Of a stretch of DNA of 39,078 nt, positions 7,683 through 15,399 are shown in pieces; within the stretch, counting starts at the first letter, position 1, and each line of letters starts with the position of its first letter. The stretch covers positions 1 through 39,078 of the forward strand of contig NZ_QVRA01000032.1 in assembly GCF_003591655.1 (NCBI RefSeq), read 5' to 3'. The notes under the pieces are model-generated. The model was not told where the DNA came from. It did not search any database and saw only the letters and a list, made by a program, of their open reading frames with translations. The position numbers and the translations under genes are program-made. Source of the stretch: Sphingobium terrigena (lineage in GTDB: Bacteria > Pseudomonadota > Alphaproteobacteria > Sphingomonadales > Sphingomonadaceae).

Positions 7683-8909
7683 ATGATGACATCCTCCGGT
7701 TCCCGGCATACCGAACGGCCGCTCGACGTGCTGCTGGTCGACGATGACGATCTGTTTCTGGACTATCTGACGTGGGAACTGGAGACACTCAACTGCACCG
7801 TGCAATGCGCACTGGATGCCGAAAAGGCGCTGGCCCTGTTGCAGGACCGCGCATTTGATGTGGTCGTGACAGATTGGCAGATGCCGGGGATGGATGGCGT
7901 GGCGCTGGTCGAGCGTATCCGCGCGCTACATAGCCGGGACCGCTTTCTTCATGTGGTGATGACCACAGCCAGGGGTGACGGCCATACGATCCGTCACGCG
8001 CTCGATGCGGGGGTGGACGACTTTCTTTTCAAACCGCTGGACGGGCTTCAACTGGAACTGGCCATGGCGTCTGCCCGGCGTAACGTCGCGCTGCATTACC
8101 GCCTGCAACGACGCAATCACCATCTGGCGGCTGCCCATGCCCGTACGCGCGAAGCCTATCGCCGGGTCCAGGCGGATCTTGACGCTGCGGCTGATCTGCA
8201 CCGGCGGCTTCTGCCCGACCGGGACGGCCGTGGCCCTTTGCAGGTCGCCTGGGCATATCGCCCGGCGCAGCATATCAGCGGGGACACGATCGGCCTGATC
8301 CCCTTACGCAACGGAGCGCATCTTTTCTTCCTGGCCGATGTGCAGGGCCATGGCGTCCCTGCAGCGCTGGCGTCGTTTCACATCCATCACCGGCTTTCGC
8401 AACTTGCGCCCGACACGCCTGCGGCCCTCTCGCAAGCGATTGGCGACCTCAATCGGGAGATTGAGGGGCAGAAGTCGGAAAGCTACGCCACGTTGATATG
8501 CGGGCTGATCTTTCCGCATAGTGGGGATGGCTGGGTCATCTGCGCGGGCCATCCTCCCCCGTTCATCATGCATATGGGAAAGGTTGCATCAGTCGCGGTC
8601 GAGGGCGCATTTCCGCTCGGTTGGTTCCCCGAAGCCGACTTCAAACCCCTGCCATTCCAGCTTCTTCCCGGCGCCCGGCTCATTTTATATTCCGACGGTG
8701 TGACGGAATGTAGCGACAAGGACGGGGTGATGCTGGAACAGTCAGGCCTGCAAGCTTTGGTGGAGGCCGCCAAATCGCATCCGATCGAGCGCATGGTGCA
8801 GCAGATCGACACAGCGCTGCGGGCGAGACATGGTCCAGCGGGGCTGGAGGACGACATTTCGCTCCTTGCACTGGAGATATCGACAGGCCAACCAAAGGAG
8901 ACGGCGTGA
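7683..8909 (+). CDS. Response regulator with PP2C (SpoIIE/RsbU-like) phosphatase output
   Basis: The protein has 408 residues. The N-terminal receiver (about 14-130) has VDDDD, phosphoacceptor Asp64 in TDWQMPGMDG and Lys in LFKPLDG. A helical linker (about 140-180) leads to the PP2C/SpoIIE phosphatase domain (about 185-400) with metal-binding motifs ISGDTIG, LADVQGHGVPAAL, YSDGVTE and GLEDDISLL. AGGGAGG lies 5 nt before the ATG at 7683; a second in-frame ATG is at 7686. Proteins of this type dephosphorylate a STAS antagonist when activated, and a STAS protein is encoded immediately downstream with a 4-nt overlap. The receiver makes it a likely output of the phosphorelay encoded on the other side of the shared promoter region. 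That cross-link is inference. Confidence 0.95.
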   Translation: MMTSSGSRHTERPLDVLLVDDDDLFLDYLTWELETLNCTVQCALDAEKALALLQDRAFDVVVTDWQMPGMDGVALVERIRALHSRDRFLHVVMTTARGDGHTIRHALDAGVDDFLFKPLDGLQLELAMASARRNVALHYRLQRRNHHLAAAHARTREAYRRVQADLDAAADLHRRLLPDRDGRGPLQVAWAYRPAQHISGDTIGLIPLRNGAHLFFLADVQGHGVPAALASFHIHHRLSQLAPDTPAALSQAIGDLNREIEGQKSESYATLICGLIFPHSGDGWVICAGHPPPFIMHMGKVASVAVEGAFPLGWFPEADFKPLPFQLLPGARLILYSDGVTECSDKDGVMLEQSGLQALVEAAKSHPIERMVQQIDTALRARHGPAGLEDDISLLALEISTGQPKETA

Positions 8910-9241
8910 CCACTATTACATTCGACGGAAACATGGCAGTCATCAAGGTAAAGGCCGGGCGCCTGGATGCCACCGCGGGACCGGCTTTCAAGGCGGATCT
9001 TCAGTCGCATCTCAACGGGCGGGCCAACCGCGCCCTTCTGGACCTGCACGATGTGACCTTTATGGATAGCACGGGACTGGGTGTGCTGGTCTCGCTGCTC
9101 AAGATGCTGGGGAAGGATGGCGCACTCGCAGTGGCGGGTGCGCAGCCGTCGGTGCGCCGCCTGTTCGAATTGACCCGGCTGGATACGGTATTTCGTCTAA
9201 CCGACAGCGTAGACGCTGCCAGGGAGGCACTCAGTGAATGA
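8906..9241 (+). CDS. STAS-domain anti-sigma factor antagonist (RsbV-like)
   Basis: The protein has 111 residues and consists of a single STAS domain. The conserved phosphorylation loop is VTFMDSTGLGVLVSL, with the Ser after Asp being the usual target of an RsbW-type kinase. The GTG start overlaps the phosphatase TGA (GTGA), and the gene overlaps the following kinase gene by 8 nt, so all three are translationally coupled. In partner switching, the unphosphorylated form binds the RsbW-like kinase and frees that kinase's other target. No sigma factor is encoded nearby, so the target may be an enzyme or another protein. Confidence 0.93.
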   Translation: MTTITFDGNMAVIKVKAGRLDATAGPAFKADLQSHLNGRANRALLDLHDVTFMDSTGLGVLVSLLKMLGKDGALAVAGAQPSVRRLFELTRLDTVFRLTDSVDAAREALSE

Positions 9242-9674
9242 CCATCCTCCCCTCAAAATTCCGGCGCGGCTGGAGGCGGTGGCGCAGCTTGCAGACTATC
9301 TGAGGGCTAGTTGTGCCGATGCCGCGGTAGCACCCCAGGCGGCGATTGACCTGGAATTGGCGCTGGTCGAAGCCGCGAACAATATCATCCTGCATGGCTA
9401 TGCCGGACGGAGCGATGGTACTATCGGCCTTTTGGTACGGCAGGGGGAGGGGGTCGTGGAACTTGAGTTGACGGACTTTGGTTTGCCGATGGACGACGGG
9501 CAGATCATGATGTGTCGCCCCTTCTCGCTGGACGATGAAAGTGGGCGCGGTATCCAGATCATCCAGTCCTGCATCGACCTGATCGACTATCGTCGCGACG
9601 CAGGTGTCAACTGTCTGGCGATGACGAAGTTTTTCGATCCCCCCGCACCAACTGACATTCTCTCCGCTGGCTGA
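9234..9674 (+). CDS. RsbW-like anti-sigma factor / serine kinase (HATPase_c)
   Basis: The protein has 146 residues with a GHKL ATPase fold. The N-box is ELALVEAANNIILHGYAGR (Glu, Asn-Asn), the G1 region is ELTDFGLPMDD and the G2 region is DESGRGIQIIQSCIDLI. It matches RsbW/SpoIIAB-type kinases, which phosphorylate a STAS antagonist and bind an alternative partner. The start is GTG at 9234 inside the end of the STAS gene. It ends by overlapping the convergent SPOR gene by 68 bp. The partner is not visible in the window; a sigma factor elsewhere or a direct target in the synthase complex are both possible. Confidence 0.92.
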   Translation: MNDHPPLKIPARLEAVAQLADYLRASCADAAVAPQAAIDLELALVEAANNIILHGYAGRSDGTIGLLVRQGEGVVELELTDFGLPMDDGQIMMCRPFSLDDESGRGIQIIQSCIDLIDYRRDAGVNCLAMTKFFDPPAPTDILSAG

Positions 9675-10095
9675 CCAGTCGCTGGCAAAGCGGCATTGCG
9701 TCGTGCTTGGTCAACGGTCCAAGTTGCAGCCTATAGAATTTGCGGAAAGCCTCGATTCGCACGCTTAGGCCCGCAGGGTCACCCAATTCACGCAGGGCCT
9801 GGCGTCCTTCGCGGGCCGCGCGGGCTTTGCTCTGATATGCCCCGATCTGAACATAGATATGCCTCACGTCGGAAGCGAGCGGCATGGGATGCGTTGCCGC
9901 CTTGCTCACCGGACGCGGCGTTTCGTTCGGTCTAACGCTTGATTCAGCGGAGGATGCGCCGGGATGTAGCTTGCTGTTTGTCTCCTGTTTCAGCGTCTCA
10001 TCTTCGATATTGACGACCAGCAGGCCACCGGCCGCCAGCACGAGCGCAAAGAGCAGATGGCTTCGCCCCTTACGCAGGCCGTCCCGCCAACTCAT
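9607..10095 (-). CDS. SPOR-domain membrane protein
   Basis: The protein has 162 residues. A short basic cytoplasmic N-terminus is followed by one TM helix (about 13-29, LLFALVLAAGGLLVV), a flexible Ser/Pro-rich linker (about 40-75), and a C-terminal SPOR domain (about 78-152) with YVQIGAYQSKARA and FYRLQLGPLTKHD. SPOR domains bind peptidoglycan stripped of stem peptides. The ATG overlaps the stop of the GT2 synthase gene by 4 nt, so the two are coupled. It could hold the synthase or its export machinery at the cell wall; this is inference. Its 3' end overlaps the convergent RsbW-like gene by 68 bp. Confidence 0.88.
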   Translation of the reverse strand: MSWRDGLRKGRSHLLFALVLAAGGLLVVNIEDETLKQETNSKLHPGASSAESSVRPNETPRPVSKAATHPMPLASDVRHIYVQIGAYQSKARAAREGRQALRELGDPAGLSVRIEAFRKFYRLQLGPLTKHDAMPLCQRLVSQRRECQLVRGDRKTSSSPDS

Positions 10096-11900
10096 GCCTC
10101 ATGCTCCGGTTTCCATAGCGCTGCGCGCACCATAATTGACATGGCGAGGATGTTATTCACCCCCCACAGGCCATTGGCGATCAGGCCACCCAACGTGTAG
10201 TCGCCTATGCTGAGCCACAAGGCCAGTGCTGCCCAGGCAAAGCTGATAACCGTCAAGACCATGATCGCAAACTGCGGCCAGACCAGATGCAGAAAATTGC
10301 CGTCCTGCCGTTCCTTAGGCGTGACCGGAAACTTGATTCGCTGGTTGCGCAGAACAGCCCATAAGGCGCGCAGGGAAATGGGAAAGGACGCCAAATAGCT
10401 CACCTTCCCCTTATAGCCCGACATGCCCCATGTTCCGGCCAGGAACGCCAGTTCGTTCGCGATTAGGAAAGGCAGCGCATGTCCGAAGAAATCACCGGTA
10501 TAGGCGCTTACGGGTGCGATCCCCAGGAACAGATAGATCATTGGCGCGAGCAAAAAAATGCAATTCCACACCGCGCCCAGATAGGACCAGAAAGTAGTGA
10601 GGTACATCAGCCGTTGCCCGAGCGACATGCCTGGCGCGGTGACGGGGTTGTCATGGAAGAAGATGTCGAGGCTACCGCCGGCATATTTGAAACGCTGGAT
10701 GGTCCAGGTCAGCAAATCCTGCGGCGATAGCATTTTCGATTCGACATGCGGGTGAAGTACGGATTTCCACCGGCGATGACGGTCCTGATGCAGTATGATG
10801 GAAGTATAGATGTCTTCGGACACATGGAATTTATAAGGTGTGAGTTCTTCCGCCTGTGCCGCTTGCCAGCGCGCCAACGCCTGGGCTTCGGCGCTGTCGC
10901 TGCGCCGGGTCAGGCGCGCCAGACGCGATCGTGTCTCGCCGCTCGTCTTGGCAATCGCATCGCCATAGGCTTTGAGCGCCACGAACATCACCGCCTCGCG
11001 CCGATGGAGCGATGCGGCACCACAACAAAAAGCAGCGTTGAAGACGTTACGTCGCCGCTGGATAATATCATAAAATAAAGCGGGATCATTGGCAAAGGGG
11101 TCTTCGCCCACCCGGATTTCGCCGAACGTCCATTCGATCGCACTACCTAGCCATCGCCCCGCACGCCCGATCCGTCGAGCCATCCAGTCGGTCAACGTCT
11201 GACCTTCGGGCAGGTCGTAAAACCATTGCGGCGTTTGGACGAACGCTACATCAGGGTCCCGGAAATAGCCCAGAGTGCGTTCCAACAATGTCGGGAAGGG
11301 CCGCGTATCCGCGTCGCAAATCAGTATGAAGTCGCCGCTCGTCTGTTCCATGGCGTTGCGCAGGTTGCCGGCCTTGAAGCCGACATTATTGTCGCGCGTG
11401 ATATAGCCCACCCTTTCTTCCTGCGCGACGGCCTGCATGGTGGCACGGCGGCCGTCGTCCAGCACATGGACGCGCAGGTCGATCGGATGGGGATATCGCA
11501 TAGCCTTGGCATCACGGATGCTCAGGCGGACGAGTTCCTCTTCCTCATTATAGGTCGCGATGAAGACATCAACGACTACGGCATGCTCCCGATCATCGGA
11601 ACCCGTGACGCATTGGCTGATCCATTCGGGCGGCGGCAGAATAGGATAATCTTTTATTTTCCATAGATTAAGCGTGAACAGGATCAGCCCGAAATAGGCG
11701 CAGCTCTCTGCCAGCAGCAGCGGGATGGCGAACCACAACGCATCCCAGTTGAGCGATTGCGTCCAGCGCCAGTAGATATACCAAGCACCCAGTGCGAGGC
11801 TGGTAACTGCCAGCATCTGCCAGATCTTCTCTCGCACAGGAGAGTGGGGCAGCGGGGGGGGAGGACGGCGATCCTCGAATTGGCTAAAATAAAAGGTCAA
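10092..11900 (-). CDS. BcsA-like family 2 glycosyltransferase (beta-glucan synthase), no PilZ domain
   Basis: The protein has 602 residues. Two N-terminal TM helices (about 30-48 and 53-79) precede the GT2 domain (about 108-385), with DDG at 148-150, DAD at 196-198 and a TED-like SED at 361-363. The product-binding motif is QRFKY at 402-406, where cellulose synthases have Q(Q/R)xRW. About four or five C-terminal TM helices follow (about 430-595). The protein ends soon after the last helix, so the C-terminal PilZ domain of BcsA is missing. A charged insert of roughly 45 residues lies at about 311-356, before SED. The TTG at 11900 is used because AGAAGGG lies 7 nt upstream and a TAG lies just before it in frame; the next ATG is at residue 29. 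It probably polymerises UDP-glucose into a beta-glucan and exports it. Linkage is not determined. Confidence 0.9.
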   Translation of the reverse strand: MTFYFSQFEDRRPPPPLPHSPVREKIWQMLAVTSLALGAWYIYWRWTQSLNWDALWFAIPLLLAESCAYFGLILFTLNLWKIKDYPILPPPEWISQCVTGSDDREHAVVVDVFIATYNEEEELVRLSIRDAKAMRYPHPIDLRVHVLDDGRRATMQAVAQEERVGYITRDNNVGFKAGNLRNAMEQTSGDFILICDADTRPFPTLLERTLGYFRDPDVAFVQTPQWFYDLPEGQTLTDWMARRIGRAGRWLGSAIEWTFGEIRVGEDPFANDPALFYDIIQRRRNVFNAAFCCGAASLHRREAVMFVALKAYGDAIAKTSGETRSRLARLTRRSDSAEAQALARWQAAQAEELTPYKFHVSEDIYTSIILHQDRHRRWKSVLHPHVESKMLSPQDLLTWTIQRFKYAGGSLDIFFHDNPVTAPGMSLGQRLMYLTTFWSYLGAVWNCIFLLAPMIYLFLGIAPVSAYTGDFFGHALPFLIANELAFLAGTWGMSGYKGKVSYLASFPISLRALWAVLRNQRIKFPVTPKERQDGNFLHLVWPQFAIMVLTVISFAWAALALWLSIGDYTLGGLIANGLWGVNNILAMSIMVRAALWKPEHEA

Positions 11901-12705
11901 ATGCGCGCCCTTCTACGCATATTCGATCCGATATTTCCCAGCCTGCTTCTGATCATCGACATCTCGGCATTTTAGGTTTTTGCGTCGAGTAAACAAGGCT
12001 CGAACAGGGTTGACGACACTGTCATGAGACGCTTGCCTGTCATCGAATGCTGGGTATCGTAAGCTTTCGTGCGAGATTGCCAACCTATCGCTCCGCGCTA
12101 ATTGAAGCTGGTGCAGGGGATAGAGGCATTGCCGGGTTTCCAATGAAACGCCGGTTGCTAGTTGTACCTCTGCGCGTACGCTCGCTACGGACACGGCGGC
12201 AACGTCGGCATCAAAAGCCGCGATCCATCGGATTACCGCTTCCCACCCATCCCCGCTATTTGGTGGGATGAAGGGTGTGGCAAGAACGGCGATGACCTCG
12301 TTATTCGCATTGGACGCGAACAGACGTGGCCGCTTAATGTCCATTTTCCTTCACTCCAAATTCTCCGATGGTCCCCGCATTGAGTTCCTCACCAATCCAT
12401 ACGTGAGCACACTTCTGGAAGCATTTATGGCAGCAATATATCCATATAGCCTGACATGATCGTCTGCTTTGAGGGAATGTCTGTTGGGCAGCGAGCGTGC
12501 ATGAATGGTCGATGGGCGACAGGCAGCTATTTGCGCCCACGATCGTGTCGCCTGCCCTAAAGAGGACTGGCGGCTATCCCCTCTTACCCGCCGGTAAGGC
12601 GACATTCCGAAATCGGCCCGTTATGGGCGTATAGGATTGTAAAACTGACTATTCGCGCCGCCTCTGGAATGAATGCGCGCTCGCGGGTGAGGCTTGGGTT
12701 CTGGG
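11901..12705. other. Gene-poor stretch between synthase and integrase
   Basis: About 800 bp with no clear gene. It must contain the promoter of the GT2 synthase near 11900-12050, although no convincing -35/-10 pair stood out. Small inverted repeats occur near the integrase end: CTTACC/GGTAAG at 12583-12588 and 12593-12598, and an AAGAGG/CCTCTT pair just before it. One doubtful minus-strand ORF is listed separately. The stretch may be decayed island DNA. Confidence 0.5.
11913..12344 (-). CDS. Doubtful hypothetical ORF upstream of the synthase
   Basis: This ORF of 143 codons starts at ATG, with GGAG 9 nt upstream. It begins with MDIKRPRLFASNANNEVIAV and continues through a plausible amphipathic stretch to about residue 65. 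The second half is low in recognisable structure and covers the region just before the GT2 start. I do not recognise a family, and there is no signal peptide or TM helix. It ends 13 nt before the synthase TTG, so it could be a leader gene of that operon or a chance ORF. Confidence 0.22.
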   Translation of the reverse strand: MDIKRPRLFASNANNEVIAVLATPFIPPNSGDGWEAVIRWIAAFDADVAAVSVASVRAEVQLATGVSLETRQCLYPLHQLQLARSDRLAISHESLRYPAFDDRQASHDSVVNPVRALFTRRKNLKCRDVDDQKQAGKYRIEYA

Positions 12706-13851
12706 CTATCGCTTCAAGCAATATGCCCCCCACTCATCCATCAGCTTTCGTCTTTTTTCAAGGAGGTTGCCGCGCCGGTATGCAGCTTCTGTTTTGTCCT
12801 TGACCCGGTGCGCCAAGGCAGCCTCCGCTATTTCACCGGGGTGTTCGGTTTCCTCGCTGACCCAGTCCCGAAAAGCCGAGCGAAACCCGTGGGCCGTCAC
12901 GTCCTCCTTCATCTCTCGGAGCAATTTTGTGAGCGTCATGTCGCTCATCGGCGCGTCACCTCTGGCTCCAGGGAAGACAAGCGAGCGCGATCCGATCCGC
13001 AGTTCCCGGCATCGCTCAAGAATTGCAAGCGCCGGTGCAGACAGGGGAATGACATGTTCGCGCGACGCTTTCATGCGTGTTGCCGGTATGGTCCAGAGCT
13101 TCTCGCCCAGGTCGAATTCTTCCCATACCGCCCCTCGAACTTCGCCGGATCTCACGGCGGTCAGGATGGCAAAGCGCAGTGCAAGACGACTGAAGGATTC
13201 TCGCTCCGTCAGTTTGACCATGAACGCGGATACCTTCGTATAAGGCATAGCCGCGAAGTGCCCATCCTGCTTGGGCTGTCGTGGAAGCCCCTTCGTGATC
13301 GCGCGCATCGGCGCTTCTGTCTCACGATAGCCCGAGGCGTAAGCCCAATCGAGAACGGTGCCGATACGCTGCCGGACCCGTCGCGCTGTCTCTGGCTTGG
13401 TGAGCCAGATGTCGGATAATAGGTTCCGGATCATCGGGCCGGTGATCTCATGAACCTGAAAATCGCCGATCTGAGGAAACACGTAGGTTTCGAGCGTCTG
13501 AAGCCACTGTTTCTCATGCTTCTCGTTCCGCCATGTCTTGCTGTTGGCGGCAATCACCCTGGCGGACGCCTGCCGGAATGTGGGAATTCCCCGCACTTTG
13601 CGCCGTTCAAATATCGGGTCCAGCCCAAGCTCGACCCAAGTGCGGATTTCCCTCGCCCGTTCCCGGGCTGTCGCCAGCGAAACCTTGGATACACTGCCCA
13701 GACCAAAGTCGCGCCAGGTGCCATTCTTCTGCACCCGACACACCCAGCTTTTGCCGCCGCTGGGCTGAATCACAAGAAACAGGCCGTCGCCATCGCCGAG
13801 CCGTCCGGGGCGCGTTGCTGCTTTCACAGCGGTAGCGGAGAGCTTTCCCAT
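12706..13851 (-). CDS. Tyrosine recombinase/integrase, P4-like
   Basis: The protein has 381 residues. The N-terminal Arm/DUF4102-type DNA-binding domain (MGKLSATAVKAATRPGRLGD, then GGKSWVCRVQKNGTWRDFGLG) is followed by a SAM-like core-binding domain (about 90-190) and the catalytic domain. Active-site residues are Arg in TAVRSGEVRG, His-x-x-Arg in AHGFRSAFRD, His in ALAHRV and the Tyr nucleophile in TEAAYRRGN. The ORF opens at 13896, but the ATG at 13851 fits the family N-terminus and has GGAG about 10 nt before it. Such integrases insert islands into tRNA 3' ends, and the gene lies just downstream of the 3' end of tRNA-Ser. It appears intact. No excisionase or other phage gene is next to it. 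Confidence 0.95.
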   Translation of the reverse strand: MGKLSATAVKAATRPGRLGDGDGLFLVIQPSGGKSWVCRVQKNGTWRDFGLGSVSKVSLATARERAREIRTWVELGLDPIFERRKVRGIPTFRQASARVIAANSKTWRNEKHEKQWLQTLETYVFPQIGDFQVHEITGPMIRNLLSDIWLTKPETARRVRQRIGTVLDWAYASGYRETEAPMRAITKGLPRQPKQDGHFAAMPYTKVSAFMVKLTERESFSRLALRFAILTAVRSGEVRGAVWEEFDLGEKLWTIPATRMKASREHVIPLSAPALAILERCRELRIGSRSLVFPGARGDAPMSDMTLTKLLREMKEDVTAHGFRSAFRDWVSEETEHPGEIAEAALAHRVKDKTEAAYRRGNLLEKRRKLMDEWGAYCLKR

Positions 13852-13862
13852 GCCACCAATTC

Positions 13863-13970
13863 TCCCACATTCTTTCCCACATTTCCAATCGGTCACCGGT
13901 GGACGGGCAGGGATGCAAGTGGATGCGAATCACGCTGTAAGCCGCAGAAATGCTGGGCTTTCGTGATTCG
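13863..13970. promoter_or_regulatory. Repeats between integrase and tRNA-Ser
   Basis: Two 9-bp direct repeats TCCCACATT lie at 13863-13871 and 13875-13883, over and just before the integrase start. A 9-bp inverted repeat CGAATCACG/CGTGATTCG lies at 13926-13934 and 13962-13970. Short repeats beside an integrase are often arm-type binding sites or control of int expression. That role is inferred from position only. Confidence 0.3.
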
Positions 13971-13995
13971 TAACGGATGTGGAAGGACAGGCTAT

Positions 13996-14085
<90 letters not shown>

Positions 14086-14233
14086 GCAGAAGGCCGGGAC
14101 ATGCGGCTTTTCACACAGGAAAAGTCCGTCCCAACCGGGTCGAGCGCGGCCATTAGCGAATGATTCCCGCCTTGCCAAGCAGCCTTGTTGGTATTTTTCT
14201 TGTATGACCGGCGAACACTCCTAAATTGGACAT

Positions 14234-14605
14234 ATGAGAGACACGATTCAGATTTTCGGCACCGGTGTAACTGCCCCGCCGATTGTCCATGCCCGCTTCA
14301 GCATTGGCGATGTCGTCAAGCACCGCCTGTTCGGCTTTCGCGGCGTCGTGTTCGACATTGATCCGGTGTTCGCCAATAGCGAGGAATGGTATGAGGCCAT
14401 CCCCGAACATGCGCGGCCGGACAAGCAGCAGCCTTTCTACCATCTGCTCGCCGAAAATGGCGAATCCAGCTATGTCGCCTATGTCAGCCAGCAGAATCTG
14501 GTCAGCGACGACAGCGACGAGCCGGTCGATCATCCCGCCATTACCGGCATGTTCGGTGCCTATGCGGACGGCAAATATCGCCTGCGCCCGCTCCATCGCC
14601 ACTAG
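14234..14605 (+). CDS. hspQ: Heat shock protein HspQ
   Basis: The protein has 123 residues and matches the HspQ/YccV family (hemimethylated-DNA-binding fold). Typical stretches are ARFSIGDVVKHRLFGFRGVVFDIDP, EEWYEAIP, QPFYHLLAE and YVAYVSQQNL. In enterobacteria HspQ is a small heat-shock protein that acts as a specificity factor for Lon protease and binds hemimethylated DNA. The C-terminal extension of about 25 residues is longer than in E. coli. The gene is divergent from tRNA-Ser, and the following SGNH hydrolase gene starts inside its 3' end. No strong ribosome binding site is visible. Confidence 0.93.
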   Translation: MRDTIQIFGTGVTAPPIVHARFSIGDVVKHRLFGFRGVVFDIDPVFANSEEWYEAIPEHARPDKQQPFYHLLAENGESSYVAYVSQQNLVSDDSDEPVDHPAITGMFGAYADGKYRLRPLHRH

Positions 14606-15311
14606 GGCGATCGCAGCCTTGCTGCTGGCGCTCGCGCTGCCCGGGGCGGGCGGCGCGCAGGCGCAGGACCGGCCGCCCAATGCCGACCCGGCCTTCCCCT
14701 TCGCGCGGGAGATTGAGGCCTTTGCCAAAGCCAATGCCACCAGCCCGCCAGTGGACGGCGCGACCTTGTTCCTGGGCAGTTCCAGCATCCGCCTGTGGGA
14801 CATAGCGGCCAGCTTTACCGACATTCCCACCGTCAATCGCGGCTTTGGCGGGGCCAGCACGCCCGATGTGCTGCGCAATTATCGCCGCCTGCTGCCGCCG
14901 ATCCAGCCGCGCACGATCGTCGTCTATGTCGGCGAAAATGATCTGGCCGCAGGCGCGAGTCCCGACAAGGTGGCCGACGACATATTGACCCTGCTCAAGC
15001 GGCTGCGCACCGATTATGCACGCGCGCCGATCGCTTTCCTGTCTTTGAAACCCAGCCCGATCCGCTGGACGCTGTGGCCCAAAATGGCAGCGGTCAATCA
15101 GGCGATTGCCAAGCGCGCCGGGGCGGATCGCTTCACCTATCTTGATGTCGGGAGCGTTTTGCTGGCGCGTGACGGCCTGCCCGACGCCTCGCTGTTTCGC
15201 CCCGATGGGCTGCACATGAACCCGCAGGGTTATCGGCGCTGGACCCAGTTGATCGACAATTGGCTCGATCGCGTAGCCCCTGCGGCCAGCGCCACCAGAA
15301 AGGCCAGTTGA
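14562..15311 (+). CDS. SGNH/GDSL-family hydrolase, exported
   Basis: The protein has 249 residues from the ATG at 14562, with a signal peptide of about 34 residues (hydrophobic core AIAALLLALALPGAGG, cleavage near AQA). SGNH blocks are present: block I FLGSSSIRLWD (catalytic Ser), block II Gly in NRGFGGAS, block III VYVGENDLA (GxND) and block V DGLHMNPQGY (Asp and His). This is a periplasmic or secreted esterase/lipase-like enzyme with unknown substrate. The start overlaps hspQ by 44 bp. The reading frame stays open back to 14283, but that part lies inside hspQ in another frame and is not used. Confidence 0.85.
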   Translation: MRTANIACARSIATRAIAALLLALALPGAGGAQAQDRPPNADPAFPFAREIEAFAKANATSPPVDGATLFLGSSSIRLWDIAASFTDIPTVNRGFGGASTPDVLRNYRRLLPPIQPRTIVVYVGENDLAAGASPDKVADDILTLLKRLRTDYARAPIAFLSLKPSPIRWTLWPKMAAVNQAIAKRAGADRFTYLDVGSVLLARDGLPDASLFRPDGLHMNPQGYRRWTQLIDNWLDRVAPAASATRKAS

Positions 15312-15399
15312 GCCACCCGATCGCACTTTCCGATTGATCCAAAACCAAGCAACATTATTACAAGTCGAAACGACAAGCGCCAAGCCAAGGGGATTCAGG

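Noticed and set aside
12540..12705. Second attachment site (copy of the tRNA-Ser 3' end) downstream of the integrase
   Set aside because: Read by eye; short similar runs occur, but nothing matches the T-arm and acceptor sequence.
14283..14561. Longer version of the SGNH hydrolase starting at 14283
   Set aside because: The extra part lies inside hspQ in another frame and would bury the signal peptide.
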